Shown here: positions 11,009 to 21,449 of the stretch, piece by piece
Numbering within the stretch: position 1 is the first letter of the stretch
How the letters are laid out: each line of letters begins with the position of its first letter
From: Heliopora coerulea
Lineage: Eukaryota; Cnidaria; Anthozoa; Scleralcyonacea; Helioporidae
Length of the DNA stretch: 64,000 bases
NCBI GenBank assembly: GCA_030142905.1
Contig: JASJOG010000215.1
Coordinates: 186,001 to 250,000 of the forward strand
Direction: 5' to 3'
Position numbers and translations under genes: made by a program
Notes under the pieces: model-generated
Databases searched by the model: none
What the model was told of the DNA's origin: nothing
The model's input: the letters and a program-made list of their open reading frames with translations, nothing else

Positions 11009-11081
11009 GTCAGTCACTTTCACCAACAGTCTTTCTCAAGACTACACTAACGTGGACGATCAACTTCCAGAAACATGTGAC

Positions 11082-11172
11082 AACTTCCGTTTAGCTAGAA
11101 ATGGCGTTATTTAAAAACAGAGCCGCTAAATTCCTTAAATCGGTAATACTCAAAGTATAGTGGAGAGAAACT
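11082..11172 (+). repeat. 208-bp tandem repeat, part 2, with inverted junction
   Basis: Resumes after the Penelope-like element and reads normally to about 11149. Then about 23 bp (11150-11172) match the reverse complement of the expected next bases (GAGTTTCTCTCCACTATACT). The LINE starts right after this. Confidence 0.8.
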
Positions 11173-12637
11173 CTTTATTTACTACTATCGGCCAATTATT
11201 ATTCTGCCTACTGCATCGAAAGTATTAGAGGAATTCGTTCAGACACAACTAATCCGTTGTTTAGAACAAAACAAACTAGTTTGATTTCCAATTTGGAAAT
11301 CGACCATGTAAGGTCAACTGAATTGGCAGCTACCCTTTTACTGTATAATATTAAAAAAGGTATGGACAATGGACAACTAATTAAACTGGTGACTGACCTA
11401 AGAAAGCTTTCGACACCATAAGCCACGCATCAATTCTATAAAAGTTGCCAAAATAAGGGATATATGGCAGAGAGGGGGAGTGGTTTATGAATGATTTATG
11501 CGATTGCAAAGAGTTTGCATAAATGGAGTGTTGTCTTCGTCACAGCCTATTTACTGTGGAGTTCCGCAGGGGTCAATTGTTGGCTCCCTATTGTTTATCA
11601 TGCATTTCAACAGAATTCGTTCTACTTTGAAGCACTGCAAGATAATAATGTATGTAGATGACACAATATATAATTCCCATAAAAATATGACTGAGATCGA
11701 ACGGAAACTAAACGTAGATTTTTCCAACTTAAACTCTTGGTTTCGTGAGAATCAATTGATTATAAATATAAAGAAAGGAAAAACGGAATGTATGCTGTTT
11801 GGAACCCAGAAAAGTTTGAACAATCTTAAAAACCGAAAACTGGACATCAAGCATAATAATGGTTTGAAAGTAAATAATACATCACATTACGAGTATCTTG
11901 GACTCCAATTGTATCCAAGTCTAAATATGAATGAACGCATTGATAGGACTTATAAAAAAACAGTGGGGCGTCTCAACTTACTAACTAAAATCGGTACATT
12001 CCTCACAGTCAAAATTGCTATTACAATTTATAATTCAATCATATTTCCATTGTTTACTTACTGCTCCTTACTTCATACAAGTGCCACCAACATCCAAAGG
12101 AAAAGAATGAAGGCCTTTGAAAAACGAGCATCCAAGATTGTAGGAAAACAAATATATCGAATACATCAATTAAAATACCATCGTTGGAAGTTATTCAAAA
12201 GAGGAGTTGCTGTATTCTGACATTCATATGCTTAAAAAACAATGTCGGTCAAAATTTTAAAAACCACTTTAATTAATTGACTCAAATATTGTAACACGAG
12301 ACAAAGGTCTGAGTATCAAACTTCTGAAAGTCTGTCTCGAAATAGCAAAGAAAGGTTTTTATTTCTATGGGGGAAAACTACATAATGAACTCCCCATTGA
12401 CGTACGTAGATCTGAAACATTAGCGGTTTTTAAGAGTAGGTCAGATACATTTCTAAAATAACATTTCATACTTACCTTATTTTATCTCCAGTTTTTAATG
12501 TTCTTTAATTATTTCTCCAATTTTTATATATGCATTTTTAAAGAAATGAAACAGGACCCCATTTGATAATAGTTCGTTTTTCATACAACTGATTGGGCTA
12601 TCCTGCATAAAAATTCGTTAATAAATAAATAAATAAA
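11173..12637 (+). mobile_element. 5'-truncated LINE in the 208-bp array
   Basis: Non-LTR reverse transcriptase reading on the plus strand, with an (AAAT)n tail at about 12615-12634 and no 5' half. The 208-bp repeat resumes at 12638 (ACGGATGGAAAAAATATG), so the insertion lies within one repeat unit. Confidence 0.85.
11498..12220 (+). CDS. LINE reverse transcriptase, C-terminal part
   Basis: A 240-codon open frame containing GVPQGSIVGSLLF and IIMYVDDT (the catalytic box), a thumb-like WFRENQLIINIKKGKTE, and a C-terminal region typical of Jockey/CR1-group LINEs. Upstream, 11185-11497 carries further RT blocks (YYRPIIILPTASKVLEEF) in shifting frames, so the original protein was longer and this ATG is not its real start. 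The element is an inactive fragment. Confidence 0.85.
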   Translation: MRLQRVCINGVLSSSQPIYCGVPQGSIVGSLLFIMHFNRIRSTLKHCKIIMYVDDTIYNSHKNMTEIERKLNVDFSNLNSWFRENQLIINIKKGKTECMLFGTQKSLNNLKNRKLDIKHNNGLKVNNTSHYEYLGLQLYPSLNMNERIDRTYKKTVGRLNLLTKIGTFLTVKIAITIYNSIIFPLFTYCSLLHTSATNIQRKRMKAFEKRASKIVGKQIYRIHQLKYHRWKLFKRGVAVF

Positions 12638-13170
12638 TTACGGATGGAAAAAATATGTTTGGATCTGCATGGGACGTAAGTTTTCAAAAATGGTACAAGC
12701 TTTTCATTAAAAACGTATATATTTATGGTTATATCAAGGAAATGTATCTCAACCCGCACTTACGTTTAGGTAGAAATAGCGCGACTGGATTCCTAAAAAC
12801 GAGAATACTTCACGAGTTGTTCCCTCAACAATACTTTTTTACGGACGGGAAAAATATGCTTGGATCTCCATGGGACATACGTTTTTCAAAAATGATACGT
12901 GCTTTTCATGAAAAAAGGACATATTTATCTGAAACCGGACTTGCGTTTAGCTGGAAATGGCGTTATTTAAAAACAGCGCCACTGGATTCTTTAAATCGGC
13001 AATACTTGGAGTTTCTCTCTCCAGTATATTTCCTTACGGATAGAAAAAATATCCTTGGATCTGCATGGGACATAAGTTTTCGAAAAGAATACCAGCTTTT
13101 CATGAAAAGCGAATATATTTATGGTTATAGCGGTGAAATTTATCTCAACCCACACTTAAGTTGAGTATAA
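12638..13170 (+). repeat. 208-bp tandem repeat, part 3
   Basis: About 2.6 units; CTTTTCAT landmarks at 12692, 12901 and 13097 give spacings of 209 and 196 bp. The 169-codon open frame at 12655-13164 is a translation of the repeat, since the unit length is not a multiple of three and the same DNA reads in different frames. Confidence 0.88.
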
Positions 13171-13759
13171 CTTAAGTGCGCGTTGAATCTCTGAGTATAA
13201 CTTACATTCTTTGGCCCCCTTGAAAGAAAAATAACGAATCACCAATAATCAAGAATCAGATAAATGTTACACACATAACAAACCGAGGGGATTTAAAATA
13301 GTGCATCTCAACATAAGGAATGACAACAAAGCTGTATTTATGTACAAAATAAGGAAAGGAGAATATCTGAAAAATTTCAAACATTTTTAAAGTTGCAAGT
13401 AATCAAACATGTAGCTTACGGAATAGTAACTCTGATTATGCTTTAGATAAGCCCCAAACAAATTACCTTAAAAAAAGTATTATTCTGGGGCTAAAACTTG
13501 GAATAACCTACCAAGACCTTTTAAGGCGAGCAACATCTCCCTTGGGCATTTTAGGGCTCTACTCAAAGACCGATGGACTCGTTGTGTAAAGTGTAAAAGT
13601 TTTATTAAATATTTGTAAACTAACATTAATAATGTGCAAGAAGTTAATATAATACTTGTCATCTTAGTTGTATTATAGTTTTAATTTAATAAGTTAATAA
13701 TTGTTAAAATTAGTACGGCTCCTTGGAAAACAGATTGTACAGACTGAAGGACTACCGTG
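13171..13759 (+). mobile_element. LINE 3' fragment, split by a pogo element
   Basis: Carries the typical LINE C-terminal text SGAKTWNNLPRPFKA (near 13490) and a short 3' tail. The tail appears to continue after the pogo element at 16361-16385 (TATGTAAATAAGATTAAGTA), after which the 208-bp array resumes. The order is therefore array, then LINE, then pogo. Confidence 0.7.
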
Positions 13760-14037
13760 TACCGTATTTCCTCTATTTAGCCCCCTGGTGGCTTTTTTTT
13801 TTGCTAGCTCTTTAAGGGGGGCTTATTAGAAGGGGGGCTAAATTGAGGGTGGGGGCTTAATATATTTTCACCCGAAATTGGTACCGTAAATATACTAATT
13901 GACACAACACATGCACCTTTATCAATTTGTATTTATTAAAATAACCAATCCAGTACATGTATATTTATTTATAAAAACAACATCAGTGCATTTTGTATAA
14001 TACTACATTCAGTCAATAATAGTGCAATCAAAATAAT

Positions 14038-15489
14038 TTATATATCGTCAAGTTCTTCATCGCTGTCATCAATGAGAAGTTCCTCAATGTCTTCCAGACA
14101 CATTTCCTCTTCTGATATTTGAATATCAAAAGGATCAGATACATCGTCCTCGTCATGCGCTGTACTTTCCAGTCGGCTGAGAAGACTCTGACAAGGTCCA
14201 TGCTTAATGCACATAATTTCGTTGTCTTCTGATCCATCAAGGGCAGAAGACAGAGCACACACCTTGAATGATTTGATAATTAGCTCTGTGGGTAGCATGC
14301 GCCAAGCCTCAAGCACCCAGTCGATCATTTGCTGTTTTGATGGAGTTCGCATGTTTCCCTGCGCTGTTAGCTCGTAGCACTCATCTGAAAGCCATTTGTC
14401 GTACATGGTTCTCAAATGTTGTTTCATAGGTTTGTTCCAGCTGACATCAGGTGCTTGCATGTATTTAGTACAACCGCCAGGAACAATAACAGGATTAATT
14501 TTCCCTTTATTCAGGGTTTCTCTCACCTCGGGTGTTAAACGACATCTGAAAGTATCCCATGCAAGAAGCCGCCGACGTCCGAAAGTGAATGTGCCCAACA
14601 CTTCTCGGCAAAACCTTTCAGTCAACTCGTCATTCATCAACCCATTAACGCTTGTGCCCACAGAACACCTTGCTTTGTATTCTTCGTGTACTCTTTTTAC
14701 TTCACGTTTCCCTCCTTTGAATACAAAAAACGGCTTTTTCTTACTACCATCTGCAGATGCTGTCAAGCAAACTGTCACTTTAGACTTTTCATGACCTGTT
14801 GTTTTCATGTGAACTGTATGAGCTCCTCGCTTTTCCACAGTGGTGTTTGAAATCATGTCATTCCATACAGCTATCTCCTCCATTGCGATGATATTACCCA
14901 ATTGATATTCAACCCGTTTGCGCATTAATCGTACTTTTAGTATGTACGCACACACAGTTTATCAACAAGCTGGTCTGGGGTTTTTTGTGCCTTAGTCGTA
15001 CGTCGCCTTAGGGACAGACCATTGCGCTTCACAAATTTTTCAAGCCAGCCTCGACTGTACACTAGTCCTATTGATGAGTTGTCGTCTCCATGACCTGACA
15101 GCTTTTCTTCTTGAAGTTGTTTTGCTTTGACCATTATGAGCTTCCGCGAAACGCGAAGGCTCTTATATCGTCTGCCATAAATCCACTCCAGGACGGTTTC
15201 TTCTATTTCAAAATCTGTTATCTTACGTCCAGTTCCATCAAAACGTGCCCTCTTGGCGCTACCAGTTGCTTTTTTCAGGTCTTCAAGCTTCACTTTTTGC
15301 CTGACCCATTCACATGCAATCACTGTGGCGGTCGACGTTGTATTTTCTTGCCGCTACAGCGATTCGGCTATTCTCCGCAAACTTGACGACTGCAAGTTTA
15401 AACTCAACAGATTAAGAATGTATTTTTCTTCCTTTGTGGGACGTTAAATTTCCTAAACCCTCGTCTAATTCGTCATCAACATCAGCCAT
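14038..15489 (-). pseudogene. pogo/Tigger (CENP-B type) transposase, broken
   Basis: The likely start is ATG at 15489 (MADVDDELDEG). The N-terminal helix-turn-helix reads SVEFKLAVVKFAEN and EWVRQKVKLEDL, followed by a second CENP-B-type binding domain (SRGWLEKFVKRNGLSLRRRT) and the DDE domain with LLAWDTF and QAPDVSWNKPMK. The C-terminus is acidic. The position expected to hold the first catalytic aspartate reads MEEIAVWNDM, with Glu where Tigger proteins have Asp. Lesions: TAA at 15412-15414, a frame change near 15315, and a TG-repeat frameshift near 14945. Confidence 0.88.
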
Positions 15490-15743
15490 TTTAGCGAGAT
15501 GTGCAAGTATAGTTACCGATATGTTGGGATCTGTGCCAGTTTAAATGGCAGGATCAAATGAGTATTGAGTGGCTAAGAAACTTTGTCGCTTGATATAAAA
15601 CGAACTACCGGTACCTGTGAATAGACTCAAATGACATTAATTCCCCTTGTAAAATCATATCTCGACAGTTGTTATACAGGCAAGGCATTAGAAAGCATTG
15701 TTTCCCTTGACTCCTATAGTCCTACGCCTATAGGTAAAAGATT
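15490..15743. promoter_or_regulatory. candidate bidirectional promoter of the pogo element
   Basis: A 254-bp noncoding stretch between the two divergent start codons. No recognisable core promoter motif; the role is inferred from gene layout alone. Confidence 0.35.
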
Positions 15744-16211
15744 ATGGCTCGAGTTCGACCGCGAGAAAGAGAGTTAAATCGCGCTTTCTGCCTCAAATTC
15801 CAATCGGTCGTTCGTGAACATCACGTTTACAAGACAATATGGACTCCAGTTACTGGGGATAGGTTGATATGCAAGCATGACACTAGAGAGGAAGCAAAGC
15901 TTTTTGATGATTATGCTGTTGGTATATACAAAGATGAGGCCGATGGTGAAGAAAAGCACCTCGTTGGGCATGAGCCAATTGAGTTGTCGTTTCTAATGTG
16001 CAAGTTCTTAGCCAGAGAAGAAAATGATTTAGAGTTTTCACCAACTGGATCGAGATACTTGGAGGACGGCTTGGTAGTGCCGGGTGTTTACACAGCCTTT
16101 TCCGTGAGCAAGCAAATGATCAGTATTTTGCACAACGAACTCCACAAGAAAAAAGAAAAACTTAAACACATGACTATAATTTTGTTTGAAATTTCGACAC
16201 AAAGCAAGTGA
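15744..16211 (+). CDS. HIRAN-like protein carried by the pogo element
   Basis: An uninterrupted 155-codon single-exon frame starting MARVRPRERELN. The middle reads VREHHVYKTIWTPVTGDRL, then FDDYAVGIYKD, then LVGHEPIELS and VPGVYTAF. This pattern (V-x-G/E-x-H-V-Y-K, W-x-P, D-x-x-A-V-x-V, V-G-H-x-P-x-x-x-S) fits the HIRAN fold, which in HLTF-type proteins binds DNA 3' ends. No helicase or nuclease domain is attached. It is intact although the neighbouring transposase has at least three lesions. It lies wholly inside the pogo TIRs and is divergent from the transposase. Assignment to HIRAN is by eye; a cargo or accessory role is inference. Confidence 0.65.
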   Translation: MARVRPRERELNRAFCLKFQSVVREHHVYKTIWTPVTGDRLICKHDTREEAKLFDDYAVGIYKDEADGEEKHLVGHEPIELSFLMCKFLAREENDLEFSPTGSRYLEDGLVVPGVYTAFSVSKQMISILHNELHKKKEKLKHMTIILFEISTQSK

Positions 16212-16385
16212 CTATTCTGATGTTTACATTACTAAATTTCAAACGAATAAACGCATTTTTTATAAAGCTTTAGCATTCGTATTTTCTGATTCCATCCTGA
16301 GACTGATTTTCCGTGATGTCTTAATTTATAGAAGGTGGGGGCTAAACAGAGGAAATACGGTATGTAAATAAGATTAAGTAATAAG

Positions 16386-17450
16386 TTTAGCCAGAAATAG
16401 CTTTATCTAAAAACAGCGTCACTGGATTCCTTAAATCGGCAATACTTGACGAGTTTCTCTCCAGAATACCTTTTTACGGATTGAAAATATATGCTTGGAT
16501 CTTCATAGGACAAGTTTTCAAAAAGGATCCAAGATTTTTATGAAAAACGGATATATATGGTTATAGAAGTGAAATTTATCTCAACCCGCATTTGCGTTAA
16601 GCTAGAAATAGCATTTAAGAACAACGCCACTGGATTCCTAAAATCGGCAATACTTGAGTTTATCTCTCCAGAATACTTTTTTATGGATGGAAAAATATGC
16701 TTGGATCTGCATGGGACATACGTTTTCAAAAAGGATACTTGCTTTTCATGAAAAACGGATATACTTATGGTTATAGCAGTGAAATTTATTTCAAACCGCC
16801 CTTGCATATAGCTATAAATAATGTTATTTACAAACAGCGCCTCTGGATTCGTTAAACCGGCAGTACATTAGGAGCTTTTCTTTCCAATATTTTACGTAAG
16901 CAAAAAATCTTTGGATCTCCATGGACATAAGTTTTAAAGGATCCCTGCTTTTTGTCACAAACTAGTCTATTTAAGTTTATAGCAGTGAAAGGTATCTTAA
17001 CCCGCACTTACGTTTAGCAAGAAATATTATACAGCGGTACTGGATTCCTTAAATCGGCAATACTTGACAAATTTTTCTCCAGCATACTTTTTTACGGAAG
17101 GAAAGATATTCTTGGATCTCCGTGGGGTATAAATTTTCAAAAAGGATAATTACTCTTCATGAAAAACAAATATTTATAGTTATAGTAATGAAATTTATCT
17201 CAACCCTCAGTCTCGTTTCTCTAGAAATAGCGTTATTTAATGACCGCGCCTCTGGATTTCTTAAATGGGCAAAACTTGACTAGCTTTTCTCGCCGGTATA
17301 CTTTTTTACGGATGGAAAAAATATGTATGGAATTGAATGGGACATAAGTTTTGAGAATGGATTCCTGCCTTTCATGAAAAACCAATGTATTCATGGTTGT
17401 AGCAGTGAAGTTTTATCTCAACCGGCACTTGCGTTTAGCTTCTGACGTGT
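16386..17450 (+). repeat. 208-bp tandem repeat, part 4
   Basis: About five diverged units; the CTTTTCATGAAAAAC landmark recurs near 16530, 16740, 16947, 17155 and 17368. Summed with the other parts, the array was about 2 kb before the insertions. Confidence 0.88.
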
Positions 17451-17820
17451 AACAAGAAATCAACAATTTATTTAGAAAAAAGAAAAAAAACGAAAGAAAT
17501 CAGATAATAACTAAAAACGTTCCAAGATAGTCTGTCCTCTTGACACTAATGTTTGCGACTCTGACAACCCAGTGGTGACAAAAGGTGAAAGTTCCAGCAG
17601 TAAAGCGTTCCAACAACTGTTAGTTCCTTATTATAGACCAACGAGACATGAATACAGGTAACAGTGAAACAGAAGAACACACCGAGGGTCGAAGTGAGTC
17701 GCGTTTATATAGTCTCTTCGTAAACGATGACGTAATTTACATAATTGCTAGAAATAGCTTAATATACTATAATTAGTAACAATCATGACAGTGTTCATGA
17801 CTCAAGTAATCTAGGAAGTT

Positions 17821-17822
<2 letters not shown>
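17451..17822. other. no gene seen
   Basis: Unassigned flank of the satellite array; no open frame or element end recognised. Confidence 0.45.
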
Positions 17823-17867
<45 letters not shown>

Positions 17868-17899
17868 CATACATACATACATACATACATACATACATA
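17823..17899. repeat. (TA)n-(CATA)n microsatellite
   Basis: Pure TA then CATA repeats ending at the TA target site of the Tc1-type element. TA repeats continue on the element's other side. Confidence 0.95.
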
Positions 17900-19695
17900 C
17901 AGGGGGTGGACAAAAAAAAGTGGCCCCCATATAAAAATACGGCTTATGGGATATAAACTTCACAAGCTTGCAGAAGATGTGAAGAAATGCAAAAAACTAT
18001 TCAGTTGAAGAATAAATTAGCTAAACACTTACGATTTATGATCCTCAAATTTGATTTTAACAACAAATGGAATAAGAAATAAAAATATTATTAAATAATA
18101 TGAATATTTTAAATTTCATGCCATTGTTGTTGTTCGGCGTTACTAACAAACTTTTTGCTTAATAAACACGCTTTCAACTCAAAATAATATCACATTTGTA
18201 CATGTATTATGCTACTGTTATCAGCAGTACAGTTTATGCTTAAAATCTTTCAGTACTTTATTGGCATTCTTTTGGATTTTATGATAGCTTTGCATCGACT
18301 AGGCATGCTTTGGACAAGCTTATGCAAGTATTCGTCAGTTTTCTCATTCCATCCACTTTTAAGTGTTTCGAAAAGCTCATCTTCATTCTTTGGGTTACTA
18401 TTTTTTGTCAAACGATTCAATTCAGCCCATAAATTTTCAATGGGGTTTAAATCTGGCGATTGAGCTGGCCATTGCATAACATCAAGCTTCTTATTTTCAA
18501 GATATTTTGAAACCACCCCACTCGTGTGTTTGGGGTCGTTGTCGTGTTGGAATACAAAACCATCAGGACATAACCGACTGGCGGGTGGGACAAGATAATG
18601 TATCAAGATTTTCCTGTATACTTCTCCAGTCATTATTCCATTGACACAATGTAAATCACCAACGCCATTCCACGAAAAACACCCCCAGACATTAACGGAT
18701 TTTTCATGTTTCACTGTTCCCTACATTGAGCGATTTGAGATCTTTTCACCTTTAGTTCTCCACACATATTGAAGACATATTGGTTTTTAAGACAAATGGC
18801 GACTCATCACTCCATGCAACTCGCTTCCATTGGTCCTCGCTCCAACCAACATGCTCACGGGCAAAGGATAAACGTAACAAATGATTCTTCTTACTAACAT
18901 AAGGCTTCTTAGATTTCTTTCTCCATGCCAAGCCTTTTTCTTTGAGACGGCGCTGAATAGTTTGGCAGCTTACTTTGTCTCCTGTCTGAGCTTTGAGTTG
19001 ATATGCTATTTCTTTTTTTGTCGGCATTCCTGCTTTTGAACATTTAACAATGAAATGATCACTTCACTCACTAGTTTTACGTTTTCGACCAGAGCCAGGA
19101 CTGCGTCCACAACTTCCACTCAACTTCAACTTTGCGCAAAGTTTCTTTGCTCCTGAGTAACTCAGATTATATTCCCGTGAAATTTGACGAGCACTAACTC
19201 CAGCCTTGAGCATACCAAGAATTTCATGATTCCTTCTAGTCTTGGCCTGTGATCTTTCTTTCTGGATCTCTTTTCTTGTCTTTTTAGCCATTTCCTCTTC
19301 TTTACCAATAATCCCTTTCCAGTGCATCCAAAAAGGACTAATGAATGTGCCCAGTAAAACTTTAGTATTTACTAATGCCTTTCAAATATTGTGGAACGAT
19401 GATTCTGATTAATTTTTTGACAAGAACGTGAGGGCTAAAGCGCCTATGCGCAAGACATTCAAAGGTACATAATATTACTTAACTTTCAAAAACAACACGA
19501 CCTGAAATTAAAATCGACAAAAGTTTGTATTTCTTCTTAAGTTAGTATTTATATCTATTGTGAAAGTTCAAATTTAATAAAATGTTGACTAGTCTGTGCT
19601 AAAACAAAGTGGTTTCTACGTTTTCTGTCACTTTGGTATGTGTTTGAACAAAAAACCCGTTTTTTTTAGAGGGGCTACTTTTTTTTGTCCACCCC

Positions 19696-19698
<3 letters not shown>
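17900..19698 (-). mobile_element. Tc1/mariner element
   Basis: TIRs begin CAGGGGGTGGACAAAAAAAA at both ends, flanked by TA (17898-17899 and 19699-19700). Length 1.8 kb, with one minus-strand transposase. Confidence 0.94.
18250..19327 (-). pseudogene. Tc1-type DD34E transposase, broken
   Basis: N-terminal paired-type helix-turn-helix (ILGMLKAGVSARQISREYNL), a linker with GRSPGSGRKRKTSE, then HTH_Tnp_Tc3-like text. Catalytic boxes are AWSDESPF, FQHDNDPKHTS and LNPIENLW; I count 34 residues between the second Asp and the Glu, hence DD34E. Lesions are a TGA after KRKTSE (19064-19066), a frameshift near 18755 and a TAG just before the third open segment. Confidence 0.93.
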
Positions 19699-19752
<54 letters not shown>

Positions 19753-19759
19753 CATATAT
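19699..19759. repeat. (TA)n microsatellite
   Basis: TA/CATA repeat to the right of the Tc1-type element; a continuation of the repeat at 17823. Confidence 0.95.
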
Positions 19760-19799
19760 CAGGCCTGGTTGGACTCATGGTGTCATGATGGCCCATAAG

Positions 19800-20678
19800 A
19801 ATATAGGCAGCGGTAATACCGCTTACGTAACCTCTTTAACCCTGGTTTTCACAAAATTAACCTGCAGTCAAAGACTTATTCTCGTTACATAAACCTGACT
19901 TCTCTGAGGTGCATTGGAACTTATGGGATTGCCTATAGTCCAGTGAGCAACCACTTGTTTATGGAATGTAGAAAAAGACCTGGAAATTCTATACTTGAAG
20001 TGCGGGATGTGGCCAACGATAACATCGTAAACTGAAACTGGAACATCTCAGGCAGTCCGTTCCTCCAAATGGCCACTACATCGTCATCCTTTATGATCCC
20101 GTGAATGAAACCTCAAATACGTTTCTGGACAGTAAACTGAACGTTTTAGAAATCACAGGATTCGGCGTATCAAACTACCCGGAGCTTCAAATCCCCAGCG
20201 GAGTATCCGAAGTCACATTTTACCCTAAAAAGACGAGCACAGATTGCTACTATGCCTTTGTAACGCTCAAGTTTGAGAGTAAAATTGCCGTAGTTGATCA
20301 TGATCCGGGCAAGAATGGTAACATATCTGATGTTCAGTATATCGAAAACGTTGACGAGTTGGATATGAGTCGTTATGGGGCTTCTCGGGCTATTGTCTGG
20401 GGTGGAAAGTTGATTGTCTCACCGCTTCCAGGTCAAAAAGCGTAGTTATCATTGACTCTGATACCCACGAAGTTTGCGGAAAAGTGCAAGGTGTTAACTG
20501 CAGGGATTACACAGTTTGGGTCGATGCCGGCGCCAATAAGACGATTGACACTAGCCCCACTAAAACAACCACAGAAACCAGCCCCAGTGGAGGCAATAGC
20601 GCTGGATGCGGAGTAGGTGCACTGCCCATGATGGTGTTTATTGGTGTTTTGGTTCTGTTTCTTATGCAGAACATGTAG
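19800..20678 (+). pseudogene. beta-propeller-like surface protein gene fragment
   Basis: Continuous similarity between frames: INLTSLRCIGTYGIAYSPVS, HLFMECR, then FLDSKLNVLEITGFGVSNYP, VTFYPKKTSTDCYYAFVTLK, RYGASRAIVWGGKL, and TVWVDAGANKTIDTS. A Thr/Ser-rich stalk and a C-terminal hydrophobic run (LPMMVFIGVLVLFLM) suggest a membrane-anchored extracellular protein. Repeated short strands with YAFVTLK/KIAVVD patterns fit a YVTN-like propeller. Lesions: TGA near 20034, a frame change near 20065, and a one-base slip in an A-run near 20437. The N-terminus is missing, possibly cut by the microsatellite. Identity is tentative. Confidence 0.55.
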
Positions 20679-21360
20679 TGAACTACTTCATATTGTTGTT
20701 TGTGTTGTGGTTTAGTTATCTCACTTCGCTGTTACCTCACGTTATGAAGTTATTTGTTTCTTGACTTGACTGATAAACGGGTTTGAGTAGTTGACTTTGT
20801 AAGTTTACGATTCAAAAGTCCAGAACGAGATTGATATTTTCGTATTGGAGTCTAGATTTTCGCTGATTTGCTTTCAACCCTTTAGATCCCAATTTTTTCT
20901 AAAGAAATCTGCGATTATTCAATCAATTCAAAATTTGTTTGAAACTCTTGAAATCATCTGTTTAGGAGTCTAATTTACATATATTAAATAGTACAGATAT
21001 GTGCGATCGGGAGCTAAAGGGTCAAGTCAGAATGCGATTGGTTGTGTTGAAAATCAGCTACATTTAACTACTAGTTTATTTGTTAAGTAATAATTTAGTT
21101 GTAGGAACAAATTGAAAATCAAACTACTACTGCTTCTAAATGCTCTGAAACGTAACTCTACGCGGATGACTTTTCCGCTTTCATGTAACATTTAAAAAAC
21201 GAGCAGGGGTGCTCTATGACATGACAATCCATCAGGATTACAATACAGGCCAATGATATAAAACAAACGTGAACGTGAACTAGGCAGTTGGCGAGTAATT
21301 TGTTCAGCAGCCATATCAGTACCAGGACATTCAAAATTACTATCCATTAACCACATGCCC

Positions 21361-21363
<3 letters not shown>
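20679..21363. other. no gene seen
   Basis: AT-rich, without a supported open frame or element end. Confidence 0.45.

Positions 21364-21409
<46 letters not shown>
21364..21409. repeat. (TA)n microsatellite
   Basis: Pure TA, directly followed by a Penelope-like hammerhead-type motif at 21425. Confidence 0.95.
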
Positions 21410-21413
<4 letters not shown>

Positions 21414-21424
21414 CAGACGGAACC

Positions 21425-21448
21425 GTTCCGGCCTACTGGGCCTCGTCA
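21425..21448 (-). ncRNA. hammerhead-like motif
   Basis: On the minus strand: TGACGA, a GGCC-CAGTA-GGCC hairpin, then GGAAC. It resembles the motif in the Penelope-like 3' ends at 10977 and 22621, but the GAAA core is altered. It may be a remnant Penelope-like end. Confidence 0.25.
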
Positions 21449-21449
21449 T

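Larger units (their letters stand above)
1208..11081 (+). mobile_element. Penelope-like retroelement, interrupted by element A
   Basis: Outer boundaries are set by a 12-bp target duplication (11 of 12 match) in the 208-bp repeat at 1196-1207 and 11082-11093. The element's own sequence is 1208-1939 plus 9302-11081, about 2.5 kb, with element A inserted between. It carries N-terminal, reverse transcriptase and GIY-YIG endonuclease regions in the order typical of endonuclease-positive Penelope-like elements. Many stops and frameshifts show it is dead. A hammerhead-like motif lies near the 3' end (10977-11008). Confidence 0.88.
13762..16360 (-). mobile_element. pogo/Tigger-type element with an extra HIRAN-like gene
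   Basis: TIRs are CCGTATTTCCTCTATTTAGC on the left and the complement of CCGTATTTCCTCTGTTTAGC on the right (23 of 24 match over the full repeat). TA duplications lie at 13760-13761 and 16361-16362. It contains a minus-strand pogo transposase and a divergently transcribed plus-strand HIRAN-like gene, with about 250 bp between their starts. Confidence 0.9.

Noticed and set aside
12655..13164. 169-codon plus-strand open frame
   Set aside because: It is a translation of the 208-bp satellite; the unit length is not a multiple of three and equivalent units elsewhere are not open.
14396..14794. 132-codon plus-strand frame
   Set aside because: Antisense to the recognisable pogo transposase DDE region.
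19596..19892. Plus-strand frame across the Tc1 right end
   Set aside because: Covers the TIR and the TA microsatellite; it is an artefact.
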